Source: Micropruina sp.
Lineage (GTDB): Bacteria > Actinomycetota > Actinomycetes > Propionibacteriales > Propionibacteriaceae
Reading direction: 5' to 3'
DNA: 64,000 nucleotides
NCBI GenBank assembly: GCA_016711205.1
Contig: JADJTM010000002.1
Span: forward strand, 930,001 to 994,000
Under the pieces are notes generated by a model, which saw only the letters and a list, made by a program, of their open reading frames with translations, had not been told where the DNA came from and did no database searches. The position numbers and the translations under genes were made by a program. This document shows, in pieces, positions 1-9,383 of this stretch. Numbering within the stretch: the stretch's first letter is position 1; every line of letters begins with the position of its first letter.

Positions 1-641
1 TCGGTGCGCAGCCGCTCACCGGTGTCACGCACCGCGGTGACCTGACCGGCCAACTCGGTGGTCATGCGCACCCGTTCTTTCTCGACCTCACCCAACCGCT
101 GGTTGAACGCCTCCAGCGATTCGCGGACCGGCTTCATCAGCAGGTCGGTGGCCCGCAGCCGCTGCTCGGCGCTCGCCTCGGCCGACTTGCCCTGGCGCTC
201 GAGCGTTTCGCTGGACAGCACCTTGAACTGGGCGATCATCGATTCGCGATCGGTCGCCAGCTCGCGCGCCCGGCTGAGGGCGGCCTCACGCTGTGCCACA
301 GCGGCGGCGAGCTGGGCGGACACCTCGGCGGCTTCGCTCATGGCTTCGGCCGCCCTGGCCCGGGCGTCCGCCACGTCGGCGCGGAACCGTTCGGCATCGG
401 TTGCGTTGCGCGCCAGTTCGGATCGGGCGGCCGCCGCGTCGGCCCGCGCAGCGGATGCCTCGGCTCGCGCGACGGCAGCCTGCTGGCTCGCCGACGCCAC
501 CTCCGAGCGCGTGTCGGAAGCGGCGGCCTGCTGCCGTGCTTGCGAGGCCGTCGCATTCGCTCGCATCACCTGGCGCACGACCAGCCCACCGAGGAGGGCA
601 CCAAGCCCTGCCGCGATCAGAATCCACGCCGCCACGTCCAT
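1..641 (-). CDS. rmuC: DNA recombination protein RmuC, N-terminal part (runs off window)
   Basis: The minus-strand frame opens with ATG at 641 and stays open to the window edge, giving about 213 residues of the N-terminus. It begins with one membrane anchor (residues 2-20, MDVAAWILIAAGLGALLGG) followed by a long Ala/Arg/Glu-rich coiled coil of about 130 residues. It then enters the RmuC core with sequence like MIAQFKVLSSETLERQGKS. RmuC is a membrane-anchored protein of the PD-(D/E)XK nuclease superfamily that limits rearrangements at inverted repeats. The nuclease core lies outside the window, so function rests on the architecture and the conserved start of the core. Confidence 0.85.
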   Translation of the reverse strand, partial: MDVAAWILIAAGLGALLGGLVVRQVMRANATASQARQQAAASDTRSEVASASQQAAVARAEASAARADAAAARSELARNATDAERFRADVADARARAAEAMSEAAEVSAQLAAAVAQREAALSRARELATDRESMIAQFKVLSSETLERQGKSAEASAEQRLRATDLLMKPVRESLEAFNQRLGEVEKERVRMTTELAGQVTAVRDTGERLRT

Positions 642-820
642 GTTCTCGATCCTGCCGGGTGGCACCGACAAAACCGGTGACCGACTCGGCGGTAGCCTCG
701 TTTGCCTGTCGGTCGAACGGGGTGACAGCTATGCTGCAAAGGTGCGGCGCGCCGAAGCGCCGTTGCCAATGGCCGTCCCTGGTGAAGCCAGTCTTCGCGC
801 AACGACAAGGAGAAACAGTC

Positions 821-1030
821 ATGACCGAGTCCAATGAATCGCCACACCTGAAGCGCAACACGTACGAAACCGCGACCGAAGACGCCGGTGAGAAGACCGG
901 CTACGACGCCGCGGATCCCGACGTCACCGAAGAGGGTTACACCGCCGAGGGCGTGCTGCGGCACCACAATGAAGAGGCACCCTGGGGGCGCACCGCAGAG
1001 GGTGATGAGGGCGACCAACCCGCCGAATAG
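821..1030 (+). CDS. small acidic hypothetical protein (69 aa)
   Basis: A 69-residue, strongly acidic, hydrophilic protein (starts MTESNESPHLKRNTYETATE) with no membrane segment or recognisable domain. The start is set by an AAGGAG Shine-Dalgarno sequence about 8 nt before ATG 821. A possible -10 (TATGCT, 730-735) lies about 85 nt upstream, so the mRNA would have a leader. Rich in Glu, Asp, Gly and Thr, it is probably disordered. The acidic 52-residue protein at 13011-13169 is similar in character but not obviously homologous. I do not recognise the family. Confidence 0.7.
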   Translation: MTESNESPHLKRNTYETATEDAGEKTGYDAADPDVTEEGYTAEGVLRHHNEEAPWGRTAEGDEGDQPAE

Positions 1031-1120
1031 AAGCTTGGGCGGCACTGCCGTTGTCACATCGATGGGCTGGCGGGTTCACATCCGCCGGCCCATCGGCGTT
1101 CCACGTGAGTCGGGACTCGC

Positions 1121-1969
1121 TTATGGGAGTTCGCTGGGCGAGCTGACCACGACGCGGTCGGCACGGCTGTACACGTTCATGGATTCGCCGCGCAGAAAGC
1201 CGACGAGGGCGAGACCTGACGATTCGGCCAGCTCGACGGCGAGCGACGAGGGAGCAGAAACCGCGGCGAGCACCGCAACGCCTGCCATCACCGCCTTCTG
1301 CACCAGTTCGAAGCTCGCACGTCCAGAGACCAGCAGCACGGTTCCCGCCAGCGGGAGCCGATCGCCCAGCACCGCCCAGCCGACGACCTTGTCGACGGCG
1401 TTGTGACGACCGACGTCCTCGCGCAGCACCAGCAGCTCGCCGGTGCCGGCGTCGAAGAGGGCGGCGGCATGCAGCCCTCCGGTTTTGTGGAAGATCGCCT
1501 GCTGCTGCCGCAGTAGCCCGGGCATGCGGGTCAGGGCTTCGACCGACACGGACGTGGGATCGCTCGCCACCGGATGGGTCGACACGGTGGCGACGGCTTC
1601 GATCGAGGCCTTGCCGCACACCCCGCACGAACTGGTGGTGTAGAAGTTGCGGTTCGGCTCGGGTGCCGCGACGCCGGGTGCCAGGGTCACCTCGAGCACG
1701 TTGTAGGTGTTGCCTTCACCGCCCGAGCCGGGACCGCCGCAGTGAATGGCCGTCCGCAACTCGCCCCCGCGGGCGATCACACCCTCCGAGACCAGAAAGC
1801 CGGCAGCGAGTTCGACGTCCGAACCCGGGGTGCGCATGGTGACCGCGAGCGGCTTGCCGCCGACCCGGATCTCGAGTGGCTCTTCGACGGCGAGCACGTC
1901 GATGTGCCGCGTCGCGCCCGTCGCGAGGGCGATTCTCACCACGGGTCTGCGTGCCGTGAGCCGCCCCAT
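1121..1969 (-). CDS. fdhD: FdhD, sulfurtransferase for formate dehydrogenase
   Basis: 282 residues, the usual family length. FdhD moves sulfur from a cysteine desulfurase to the bis-MGD molybdenum cofactor and is needed for active formate dehydrogenase. The CxxC motif that carries the sulfur is visible as SSCGVCGKAS (Cys115 and Cys118), and the C-terminal VREDVGRHNAVDKV block is typical of the family. The gene stands alone on the minus strand. No formate dehydrogenase subunits are in the window, but a formate-producing pyruvate formate-lyase is encoded 4 kb away, which makes formate turnover a plausible shared theme. Confidence 0.93.
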   Translation of the reverse strand: MGRLTARRPVVRIALATGATRHIDVLAVEEPLEIRVGGKPLAVTMRTPGSDVELAAGFLVSEGVIARGGELRTAIHCGGPGSGGEGNTYNVLEVTLAPGVAAPEPNRNFYTTSSCGVCGKASIEAVATVSTHPVASDPTSVSVEALTRMPGLLRQQQAIFHKTGGLHAAALFDAGTGELLVLREDVGRHNAVDKVVGWAVLGDRLPLAGTVLLVSGRASFELVQKAVMAGVAVLAAVSAPSSLAVELAESSGLALVGFLRGESMNVYSRADRVVVSSPSELP

Positions 1970-2161
1970 CCCGTCAGGCTAGTCCCTGATGGGAATCGCA
2001 ACCATGACAGCGTACGTCCACGAATGCGCGCGATGATCGGGTGCGTCGTGCTGACCCGGTGGACGGTGTTCGTCCGCTACCTATGCGCTCGACCGCCGAC
2101 CCGGCCGCCCACAGCTCACCTCATGCGCGGACCCTCGTCCTGAATAGGGCAGGATCGAGAC

Positions 2162-3859
2162 ATGTCGACCGACCGCGCCGCGGCGCCCGCGCGCACCCGC
2201 CGGCCCCCGGTCGACCCCCGGCTGCTGCGGTACGCCCGGGCCTCGCGCGCGTTCTTCGTCGCCATCGCGGTCATCGGTGCGTTGCAGACACTGGCGACCA
2301 TCGCGTTCGCCTGGTTTCTGACCCGGTCGATCACGGGTGTGATCGACGGCGCCCCGCCGTCCGAGCTCACGGTCACGCTCGGCCTTCTCTCGCTCGCCGT
2401 CGTGACGCGCGCCGTGCTGCTGTGGGTGCGTGAGCTGGTCGCCGTCCGCGGCGCTGCGCGCGTCGAGGCGCAGTTGCGGCTCACACTGGTCGCCGCCGTC
2501 GACACCCTCGGACCCGAGTGGCTCGAGACGCGCAACACCGCTCAGCTCGCCGTCACGGCCGGACGCGGGCTCGACGCCCTGGACGCCTACTTCGGCCGGT
2601 ATCTGCCGCAGCTGGTGCAGACGGTGATCGCGACGCCCGTCCTGATCGCCGTGATGTGGTGGCAGGACTGGATCTCGGGACTCACCGTGCTGCTCACCCT
2701 GCCCCTGATCCCGTCGTTCATGGCGCTGATCGGCATGGCCACCAGGTCGGTGCAGCAGCGGCAGTGGCAGACGCTGCACCGGCTGGCCGCACGATTCGCC
2801 GACACCGTGCAGGGACTGTCGACGCTCAAGGTGTTTGGACGGCAGCAGCGGGCCGCGGCGTCCATCGAAAAGGTCACCGACACCTACCGGCGCGAAACGA
2901 TGCGGGTGCTGCGCATCTCGTTCCTGTCCGGCTTCGCCCTCGAGTTTCTCGCGTCGATCGCGGTGGCCATCATCGCGGTGTCGATCGGCTTCCGGCTGAT
3001 CGACGGAACGCTCGCACTGGTGGTCGGGCTGTTCGTGCTGCTGCTCGCGCCCGAGGCCTACCTTCCGCTGCGGCAGGTGGGCGTCCAGTTTCACGCGGCG
3101 GCCGAAGGTGTCGCCGCGACCGAGGACGTGTTCGCCGTGCTTGATGCGGCACGCACGCACGGTGCCGCCGCGCCGGTCGGGGCGGCCGGATTGGACGCCG
3201 GGCCGCCGCTGGGCACGCTGGTGCTCGACGGCGTGCGGGTGCGGCGAGGAGAGCGGTTGCTGCCACCGGTCCACCTGGTCGCCCCGCCCGGCACCGTGAC
3301 CCTCATCGAGGGGCCGAGCGGAGCCGGCAAGTCCAGCATTCTCGCTGCCCTGCGCGGGGCGGCCGGGTTCGAGGGGACGGCGACGTGTGCGGGTCGCGAC
3401 CTGCGCACCCTGCGGCCGGCGCAGTGGCTGGCCTGGGCGGGCCAGCACCCCGGGCTGGTGTCGGGATCGGTGCTCGACAACGTGACGCTGGGGGAGGCGT
3501 CGCCGGCTGAATCGGACGCGGTGCGCGCGCGAGCGACCCGCGCGCTCGAACTCGCCGGTGCGGACGCGATCGACCTCGATCACCTGCTCGGGGTGCAGGG
3601 CGCCGGGCTGTCCGGCGGCCAGGCGCAGCGGGTCGCCGTGGCAAGGGCGTTCTACCGGTACCTGTCCGGCGCCGCGAGCGTCATCGCGCTGGACGAGCCC
3701 AGCTCGGCACTGGACGCCGAGACGGAGTCGCGACTGTGGCGCTCGGTGCGCAGCCTCGCCGACGCCGGTGCCACGGTGCTGCTGGTCTCGCATCGCACGA
3801 GCGCGCGCGAACTGGCTGACGAGGTCGTCGCCCTCGCTGCGGTGGAGGTGCCCGCATGA
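2162..3859 (+). CDS. cydD: CydD, ABC-type exporter subunit for cytochrome bd assembly
   Basis: 565 residues: six predicted membrane helices (about residues 30-310) and a C-terminal ATPase domain with Walker A GPSGAGKSS (about 383), signature LSGGQAQR (about 482) and Walker B VIALDEPSSALD (about 509). CydDC is a heterodimeric inner-membrane transporter linked to thiol/heme homeostasis and needed to assemble cytochrome bd oxidase. The stop overlaps the start of the next gene by 4 nt (ATGA), so the two are translationally coupled. cydAB, which often precede cydDC in actinobacteria, are not upstream here; fdhD is. Confidence 0.92.
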   Translation: MSTDRAAAPARTRRPPVDPRLLRYARASRAFFVAIAVIGALQTLATIAFAWFLTRSITGVIDGAPPSELTVTLGLLSLAVVTRAVLLWVRELVAVRGAARVEAQLRLTLVAAVDTLGPEWLETRNTAQLAVTAGRGLDALDAYFGRYLPQLVQTVIATPVLIAVMWWQDWISGLTVLLTLPLIPSFMALIGMATRSVQQRQWQTLHRLAARFADTVQGLSTLKVFGRQQRAAASIEKVTDTYRRETMRVLRISFLSGFALEFLASIAVAIIAVSIGFRLIDGTLALVVGLFVLLLAPEAYLPLRQVGVQFHAAAEGVAATEDVFAVLDAARTHGAAAPVGAAGLDAGPPLGTLVLDGVRVRRGERLLPPVHLVAPPGTVTLIEGPSGAGKSSILAALRGAAGFEGTATCAGRDLRTLRPAQWLAWAGQHPGLVSGSVLDNVTLGEASPAESDAVRARATRALELAGADAIDLDHLLGVQGAGLSGGQAQRVAVARAFYRYLSGAASVIALDEPSSALDAETESRLWRSVRSLADAGATVLLVSHRTSARELADEVVALAAVEVPA

Positions 3860-5553
3860 GCGCGGCCACGTCGTCCCGGCGCTCCTCGGCGCGCGAGGCG
3901 CGGGTCGCCGAGACCCTGCGCGGCGCGATGCCGCCGCTGTCGCGGTTCTGGCCCGGGGCCGCGTCCGCCTTCGTGTCGGAGGGGTCCGCGGTGGCACTGC
4001 TCGCGGTGAGCGCCTGGCTCATTGTGCGTGCGTCCGAGCAGCCCCCGGTGATGATGATCTCGGTCGCCGTCGTGGGCGTCCGCGCCTTCGCGCTGTTCCG
4101 GGCGGCCTTCCGCTACACCGATCGGCTCGCCGGTCACGACGCGGCGCTGCGGCAGCTCGCCACGACCCGCACCGCGCTGGTGCGCCGGCTGATCCCGCTC
4201 GCACCGGACGGACTGTCGCGCACCCGGCGCGGATCGGTATTCGGCGCACTCGTCGACGACATCGACGAGCTGCAGAACCTTCCGTTGCGCGTGGTGCAGC
4301 CGCTGGTCGCCTCTGCGGCGGTCGCCGTGGGCGCTGTGCTGCTGGTCGCATTCGTCCACTGGCCGGCAGCGCTCACCCTGCTGGGCTGCCTGCTCGTCGC
4401 CGGCGTGGCTGCGGCGCTGTCGGGCTGGGTCGCTGGCGCGCGCGCCGAACGTGCCATCGCACCCCTGCGCGCGCGCCTGGCCGACGCGTTGCTCGACCAC
4501 CTCGGCAGCCTGGACGTGCTGGTCGCCTTCGGCGCCGCCGAAGCGAGCCGCGACCGCGTCCGCGCCGCTGATGCCGCCCTGCGGCGTGCGGTGGTCCGCC
4601 GCGCGGGCGCCCAGGCCGGCTCGGCGGCGATCGTGTCACTGGTGGCGGGTGCCGCCTCGGTCGCCGCCGTGATGGTCGCGGCGCCGTCGGTGGCCGGCCT
4701 CGGTGGGCCCGGCTTCGCCATCGTGGTGCTGGTGCCGATGGCCGTCTTCGAGGTCTTCGCGACGGTTCCGCTCGCCGCGGCGTCCTGGCGGCAGGTGCGC
4801 GCCGGGGCGGAGCGGATCACCGATGCGCTGCCGGCGTCGCTGCCGCGCGGCCTCGTCCACGAGACCGTCGCGCCGACCGGGATCGGTCCCGCCCTCGGTG
4901 ACGGTCTGGTGCTGCGCGGGGTGACTGCGACGTGGCCGGGGGCGACGCTGCCGTCCCTGAACCAGATCGACCTCGCGGTGCGTCCGGGTGAGCGGGTGCT
5001 GATCGTCGGTTCGTCCGGGGCCGGCAAGACCACGCTCGCCCATGTGCTGGTCCGGTTTCTGGACGCCGAGGGCAGCTACACGATCGGCGGTACCTCGGTC
5101 GCATCGCTGGCGGGGGACGACGTCCGGCTGACCGTCGGCCTGTGCGAGCAGCACCCCATGCTGTTCGACGAGACCATTCGGCAGAACCTGTTGTTCGCCC
5201 GCGACACCGCGTCCGACGCCGACCTGGAGGCGGCTCTCGAGCGCGTCGGGCTGGGCCTCTGGCTACGCGCCCGCGGTGGACTGTCGGCGCGGGTCGGCGA
5301 GCGCGGTGCGTTGATCTCGGGCGGTCAGGCGCAGCGCATCTCGCTGGCCAGGGCGCTGCTGCGCGGCTTTCCCGTGCTGGTGGTGGACGAGCCGACGGCG
5401 GGCGTCGACCCGGAGGCGTCCGATGCCCTGCTGACCGACATGCTCTCGGCCGTCGGCCCGGACCAAGCGGTGGTGCTGATCTCGCACGTGGCCGTGCCCG
5501 ACGGGCTTGTCGACCGGGTGGTTCGGCTCGATGCGGGACGGGTGCACGGCTGA
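3856..5553 (+). CDS. cydC: CydC, partner ABC-type exporter subunit for cytochrome bd assembly
   Basis: 565 residues, the same length as CydD and partner in the heterodimer. An N-terminal six-helix membrane domain is followed by an ATPase domain with Walker A GSSGAGKTT (about 385), signature ISGGQAQR (about 487) and Walker B VLVVDEPTAGVD (about 510). It starts inside the last codons of cydD (4-nt overlap). A strong palindromic repeat 10 nt past the stop probably ends the transcript. Without cydAB beside it, the CydC name relies on pairing with CydD and on order; a generic heterodimeric ABC exporter is the alternative. Confidence 0.9.
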   Translation: MSAATSSRRSSAREARVAETLRGAMPPLSRFWPGAASAFVSEGSAVALLAVSAWLIVRASEQPPVMMISVAVVGVRAFALFRAAFRYTDRLAGHDAALRQLATTRTALVRRLIPLAPDGLSRTRRGSVFGALVDDIDELQNLPLRVVQPLVASAAVAVGAVLLVAFVHWPAALTLLGCLLVAGVAAALSGWVAGARAERAIAPLRARLADALLDHLGSLDVLVAFGAAEASRDRVRAADAALRRAVVRRAGAQAGSAAIVSLVAGAASVAAVMVAAPSVAGLGGPGFAIVVLVPMAVFEVFATVPLAAASWRQVRAGAERITDALPASLPRGLVHETVAPTGIGPALGDGLVLRGVTATWPGATLPSLNQIDLAVRPGERVLIVGSSGAGKTTLAHVLVRFLDAEGSYTIGGTSVASLAGDDVRLTVGLCEQHPMLFDETIRQNLLFARDTASDADLEAALERVGLGLWLRARGGLSARVGERGALISGGQAQRISLARALLRGFPVLVVDEPTAGVDPEASDALLTDMLSAVGPDQAVVLISHVAVPDGLVDRVVRLDAGRVHG

Positions 5554-5562
5554 CGCGACACC

Positions 5563-5622
5563 CGCTCGCCTAACTATTCGCCGCTCGCGAAGCTTCGCGA
5601 GCCCCAAATAGTTGGGCGAGCG
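5563..5622. repeat. palindromic repeat, family A, intact copy (likely terminator of cydDC)
   Basis: A 60-nt near-perfect palindrome just after cydC. The outer arms are CGCTCGCCTAACTATT (5563-5578) and its complement with one mismatch (5607-5622). The centre is the perfect palindrome CTCGCGAAGCTTCGCGAG. A diverged copy of the same element, split by an insertion sequence, lies at 40653-42244. It could act as a terminator or mRNA-stabilising hairpin; there is no T-tract. Confidence 0.8.
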
Positions 5623-5836
5623 ACACCCGCGGAACCGCCCCTGTGGCCGGTCCATCGGACGACGTCTCAAAGAGCGAACGCCGAGTTTCGCAGCGCGGGC
5701 TACTACGACCTATAGTAATAGTCACGAGCACCAATACTGCGACGTTGCGACAACAGCGGGCTCACAAGGCCGAACGGCGCGTGGCTGCTCGCACGGCACG
5801 GCAGATCGCTGTGCCGGCAGTCGACGAGGAGATCCC

Positions 5837-8101
5837 TTGACCGCCGTGGCCACCCGCCCCGAAATCCGTGACGACGCCTGGGAAGGGTTCGCCACCGGAC
5901 CCTGGACGTCCGCCGTCGACGTCCGCGACTTCATTCTTCGCAACTTCACCCCCTATGTCGGCGACGCCTCCTTTCTGAGCGGCCCGACGGTCCGGACGCT
6001 GGCCGTGTGGGAGACGCTGCAGCGCGACTTCCTCTCCGTTGAGCGCGCCCGGCGCGTCTACGACGTCGAGACCCACATTCCGGCCGACGTGGACGCCTTT
6101 CCGGCCGGCTACATCTGCGACGACGACAACGTGATCGTCGGCCTGCAGACCGGCACGCCGCTGAAGCGTCCGATGATGCCGGCCGGCGGCTGGCGGATGG
6201 TCGAGACCGCGATCCGCGAGGCCGGGCTCGAACCCGACCAGCGGGTCAAGGAGATCTTCACCAAGTACCGCAAGACCCACAACGAAGCGGTCTTCGACAT
6301 CTACACCCCGCGCATCCGGGCGGCGCGCAGCTCGCACCTGGTCACCGGGCTGCCGGATGCCTACGGTCGCGGCCGCATCATCGGCGACTACCGCCGGGTC
6401 GCTCTGTACGGCGTGGACCGGCTGATCGAGGCCAAGCGGACCGACGCCGACTCGATCCTCGACCAGCCGTTCAGCGAGAACTGGGCGCGCTACCGCGAGG
6501 AGCACGCCGAGCAGATCAAGGCGCTGAAGAAGCTGAAGAACCTGGGCGAGAGCTACGGCTTCGACCTCGCCCGCCCGGCCCGCACGTTCATCGAGGCCGT
6601 CCAGTGGACCTACTTCGGCTACCTGGCCAGCGTGAAGAGCCAGGACGGTGCCGCGATGAGCATCGGACGCCTCTCCGGCTTCTTCGACGTCTACGCCGAG
6701 CGTGACCTGGCCGCCGGCATGCTGACCGAGGACGAGGCGCAGGAGGTCATCGACGCGCTGGTGATCAAGCTGCGCATCGTCCGGTTCCTGCGCACCATCG
6801 ACTACGACCAGATCTTCTCCGGCGACCCGTACTGGGCCACCTGGTCCGACGGCGGCTTCGCCAACGACGGGCGCACCCTGGTCACCAAGACCTCGTTCCG
6901 GCTGCTGCAGACACTGCGCAACCTCGGCCCGGCACCGGAGCCCAACATCACCATCTACTGGGACGCCGCGCTGCCCGAGGGCTACAAGGCATTCTGCTCG
7001 CAGATCTCGATCGAGACCTCCGCCATTCAGTACGAGTCGGACGGTGAGATCCGCGCCCACTGGGGCGACGACACCGGCATCGCCTGCTGCGTATCGCCGA
7101 TGGCGATCGGCAAGCAGATGCAGTTCTTCGGTGCCCGCCTGAACGCCGCGAAGGCGCTGCTGTACGCCATCAACGGCGGCCGCGACGAGGTGAGCGGAAA
7201 GCAGATCGTCCGCGACTTCGCGGGCATCGACGGCCAGGCGCCGCTCGACTTCGACACCGTGTGGGCCAAGTACGACGAGATGCTCACCTGGGCGGTCGAG
7301 ACCTACGTCGAGGCGCTCAACATCATTCACTACAGCCACGACAAGTACGCCTACGAGGCCATGGAGATGGCGCTGCACGACGACGAGATCGTGCGCACCA
7401 TGGGCTGCGGCATCGCCGGGCTGTCGATCGTGGCCGACTCGCTGGCCGCGATCAAGTACGCCACGGTGATCCCCGTCCGCGACGAGAGCGGCCTGGTGGT
7501 CGACTATGTGACCGAGGGCGAGTTCCCGCGCTACGGCAACGACGACGACCGGGCGGACGAGATCGCCACGCTGGTGGTATCGACGGTGATGGACAAGATC
7601 CGGCACATTCCGATGTATCGCGACGCGATTCCGACCCAGTCGGTGCTGACGATCACCAGCAACGTGGTGTACGGCAAGGCCACCGGCGCGTTCCCCTGCG
7701 GGCATCAGGCCGGCACACCGTTCGCCCCGGGTGCCAACCCCGAGAACGGTGCCGACACCCACGGCATGCTGGCGTCCATGATGAGCGTCGGCAAGCTCAG
7801 CTACGACGACGCCCTGGACGGCATCTCGCTGACCAACACGATCACCCCGCCCGCGTTGGGCCGCACCCAAGACGAGCGGGTGGCGAACCTGGTCGGCATT
7901 CTCGATGCCGGCATGGGCGAGGGGCTGTACCACGCCAACATCAACGTGCTGAACAAAGAGACGCTGCTCGATGCGATGGAGAACCCCGAGAACTACCCGC
8001 AGCTCACCATCCGGGTCTCGGGTTACGCGGTGAACTACGTCAAGCTCACCCGTGAGCAGCAGCTGGACGTGCTCTCGCGCACCTTCCACGAGTCGGTCTG
8101 A
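5837..8101 (+). CDS. pflB: pyruvate formate-lyase (formate C-acetyltransferase)
   Basis: Glycyl-radical enzyme that cleaves pyruvate with CoA to acetyl-CoA and formate in anaerobic metabolism. Starting at TTG 5837, preceded by a GAGGAG ribosome site, gives 754 residues, close to the 760 of E. coli PflB; the frame is open further upstream but that part is not conserved. The adjacent catalytic cysteines are seen in GIACCVSPMAIG (Cys417-Cys418), and the radical glycine is Gly729 in RVSGYAVNY near the C-terminus. The activating enzyme follows 147 nt downstream. Upstream, a TATAGT hexamer at 5711-5716 is a possible -10, without a convincing -35. Confidence 0.95.
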   Translation: MTAVATRPEIRDDAWEGFATGPWTSAVDVRDFILRNFTPYVGDASFLSGPTVRTLAVWETLQRDFLSVERARRVYDVETHIPADVDAFPAGYICDDDNVIVGLQTGTPLKRPMMPAGGWRMVETAIREAGLEPDQRVKEIFTKYRKTHNEAVFDIYTPRIRAARSSHLVTGLPDAYGRGRIIGDYRRVALYGVDRLIEAKRTDADSILDQPFSENWARYREEHAEQIKALKKLKNLGESYGFDLARPARTFIEAVQWTYFGYLASVKSQDGAAMSIGRLSGFFDVYAERDLAAGMLTEDEAQEVIDALVIKLRIVRFLRTIDYDQIFSGDPYWATWSDGGFANDGRTLVTKTSFRLLQTLRNLGPAPEPNITIYWDAALPEGYKAFCSQISIETSAIQYESDGEIRAHWGDDTGIACCVSPMAIGKQMQFFGARLNAAKALLYAINGGRDEVSGKQIVRDFAGIDGQAPLDFDTVWAKYDEMLTWAVETYVEALNIIHYSHDKYAYEAMEMALHDDEIVRTMGCGIAGLSIVADSLAAIKYATVIPVRDESGLVVDYVTEGEFPRYGNDDDRADEIATLVVSTVMDKIRHIPMYRDAIPTQSVLTITSNVVYGKATGAFPCGHQAGTPFAPGANPENGADTHGMLASMMSVGKLSYDDALDGISLTNTITPPALGRTQDERVANLVGILDAGMGEGLYHANINVLNKETLLDAMENPENYPQLTIRVSGYAVNYVKLTREQQLDVLSRTFHESV

Positions 8102-8122
8102 GGCGTGCCGCTGCCGAGCGTG

Positions 8123-8208
8123 CTCCGAGATCCCGGCGTCCGCCGGGATGACGGGGAGGTCGCCATCCGGGGCTCTGCCGTCATCCCGGGCTTGCCCCGG
8201 GATCTCCG
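8123..8208. repeat. two palindromic repeats, family B, between pflB and pflA
   Basis: Two hairpin elements in the pflB-pflA gap. The first (8123-8156) contains GATCCCGGCGTCCGCCGGGA followed by TGACGG. The second (8180-8208) is the inverted orientation, GTCATCCCGGGCTTGCCCCG followed by GGATCTCC. The first is repeated exactly at 43264-43296, and more copies lie at 43194-43411. It probably forms an intercistronic hairpin that lowers pflA relative to pflB; that role is inferred. Confidence 0.75.
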
Positions 8209-8248
8209 GTCCCGCGCACTACCCTCGCCACCCCCCGTCCGGGCCACC

Positions 8249-9043
8249 ATGCTCGGCGGCATTCCGGTGGCCGACCACCTGAGCCGCAGCGAACTGCTGG
8301 TGGCCCAGCGACTGGGCGAGGTCGGGTCGGTGCATTCGTGGGAGCTGGTCACCGCCGTGGACGGTCCGGGCACCCGAATGACCGCCTTTCTGGCCGGCTG
8401 CCCGCTGCGCTGCCTGTACTGCCACAACCCCGACACCATGGCCGCCAACCGCGGGGTATCGGTGCTGGCCGACGACCTGCTCGATCGCATCAAGCGCTAC
8501 CGCGGGGTGTTCCGAGCGACCAGGGGTGGCATCACCCTCTCGGGCGGCGAGGTGCTGCAACAGCCCGCCTTCGCCCGGCGCATTCTGCGTGGGGCCAAGG
8601 AGCTCGGTGTTCACACCGCCCTCGACACGTCCGGCTTTCTGGGCCGCAACGCCGACGACGACCTGTTGGCCGACGTCGATCTGGTGCTGCTCGACGTGAA
8701 GGCGGGCGACGAGCCCACCTACCGCCGGGTCACCGGTCGCCGGCTGCAGCCCACCCTCGACTTCGGACGCCGCTTGGACGGCCTCGGCATCGAGACCTGG
8801 ATCCGCTTCGTACTGGTGCCCGGGCTCACCGACAACCCGGCGACCATCGAACCGATCGCGGATTATGCGGCGTCCCTTGCCTGCGTGTCGCGGGTCGAGG
8901 TGTTGCCGTTCCATCAAATGGGTCGCGACAAGTGGGCAGAGACCGGCCTTGACTACGAACTGGACGCCACCGAGGCCCCGTCCGCCGAGCTGGTGGAGAG
9001 CACCCGGCAGATCTTCCGTGAGCGGGGGCTGACGGTCTACTGA
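8249..9043 (+). CDS. pflA: pyruvate formate-lyase activating enzyme (radical SAM)
   Basis: Radical-SAM enzyme that installs the glycyl radical on PflB. Starting at ATG 8249 gives 264 residues (E. coli PflA has 246). An upstream in-frame extension would translate the palindromic repeats and is unlikely. The 4Fe-4S site is the CxxxCxxC in GCPLRCLYCHNP (Cys51, Cys55, Cys58). GGITLSGGEVLQQ is the usual substrate/SAM motif, and the DVKAGDEPTYRRVTG and PFHQMG blocks are typical of the PflA family. It sits downstream of pflB on the same strand and is very likely co-transcribed through the hairpins. Confidence 0.94.
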   Translation: MLGGIPVADHLSRSELLVAQRLGEVGSVHSWELVTAVDGPGTRMTAFLAGCPLRCLYCHNPDTMAANRGVSVLADDLLDRIKRYRGVFRATRGGITLSGGEVLQQPAFARRILRGAKELGVHTALDTSGFLGRNADDDLLADVDLVLLDVKAGDEPTYRRVTGRRLQPTLDFGRRLDGLGIETWIRFVLVPGLTDNPATIEPIADYAASLACVSRVEVLPFHQMGRDKWAETGLDYELDATEAPSAELVESTRQIFRERGLTVY

Positions 9044-9383
9044 GGCGGGGGTGGGCGCCGGTCGCTCGAGACCCGGATCGTCGTTCAGGCGCGGCATGCA
9101 GACGGTCGCGGTGCCTGGCGTCGCGGTGGTACTGGTGGCGGCACCGATCGTGCCTCCTACTACTGTTCCATGTGAACGATGTCAACATTGGGCCTGGGCA
9201 AAGTGAGTCATCCTTCGCTGACGATTGCTGTTCAAGGGCCGCGACGTCGAAGCCACCGACGTGCCGCAGGCGTGAAGTGCGCGGTCAATCTGAGCGCAGC
9301 GATCCGTCAGCGCTGGATGGAAAACCCGAAGTCGATTCGCCGACCGAGTCCAAGCTGGCTCGCGCATCGATTACGCTCGGAGC
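9044..9383. other. 340-nt intergenic region without a recognisable gene
   Basis: No open frame here has family resemblance or a ribosome site, and I see no tRNA-like or strong hairpin structure. The only signal is at the right end: a -10 hexamer TACGCT (9372-9377), 6 nt before ATG 9384, suggesting a leaderless promoter for the next gene. Confidence 0.5.

Noticed and set aside
2081..3997. Long minus-strand frame opposite cydD
   Set aside because: Antisense shadow with Arg/Pro/Gly/Gln-biased composition; cydD with its ABC motifs is on the plus strand.
5762..8089. Very long open frame (775 codons) on the minus strand opposite pflB
   Set aside because: It is the antisense reading of a highly conserved gene in GC-rich DNA; its composition (Val/Gly/His/Arg/Asp-rich) matches no family, and the sense strand carries all PFL motifs.
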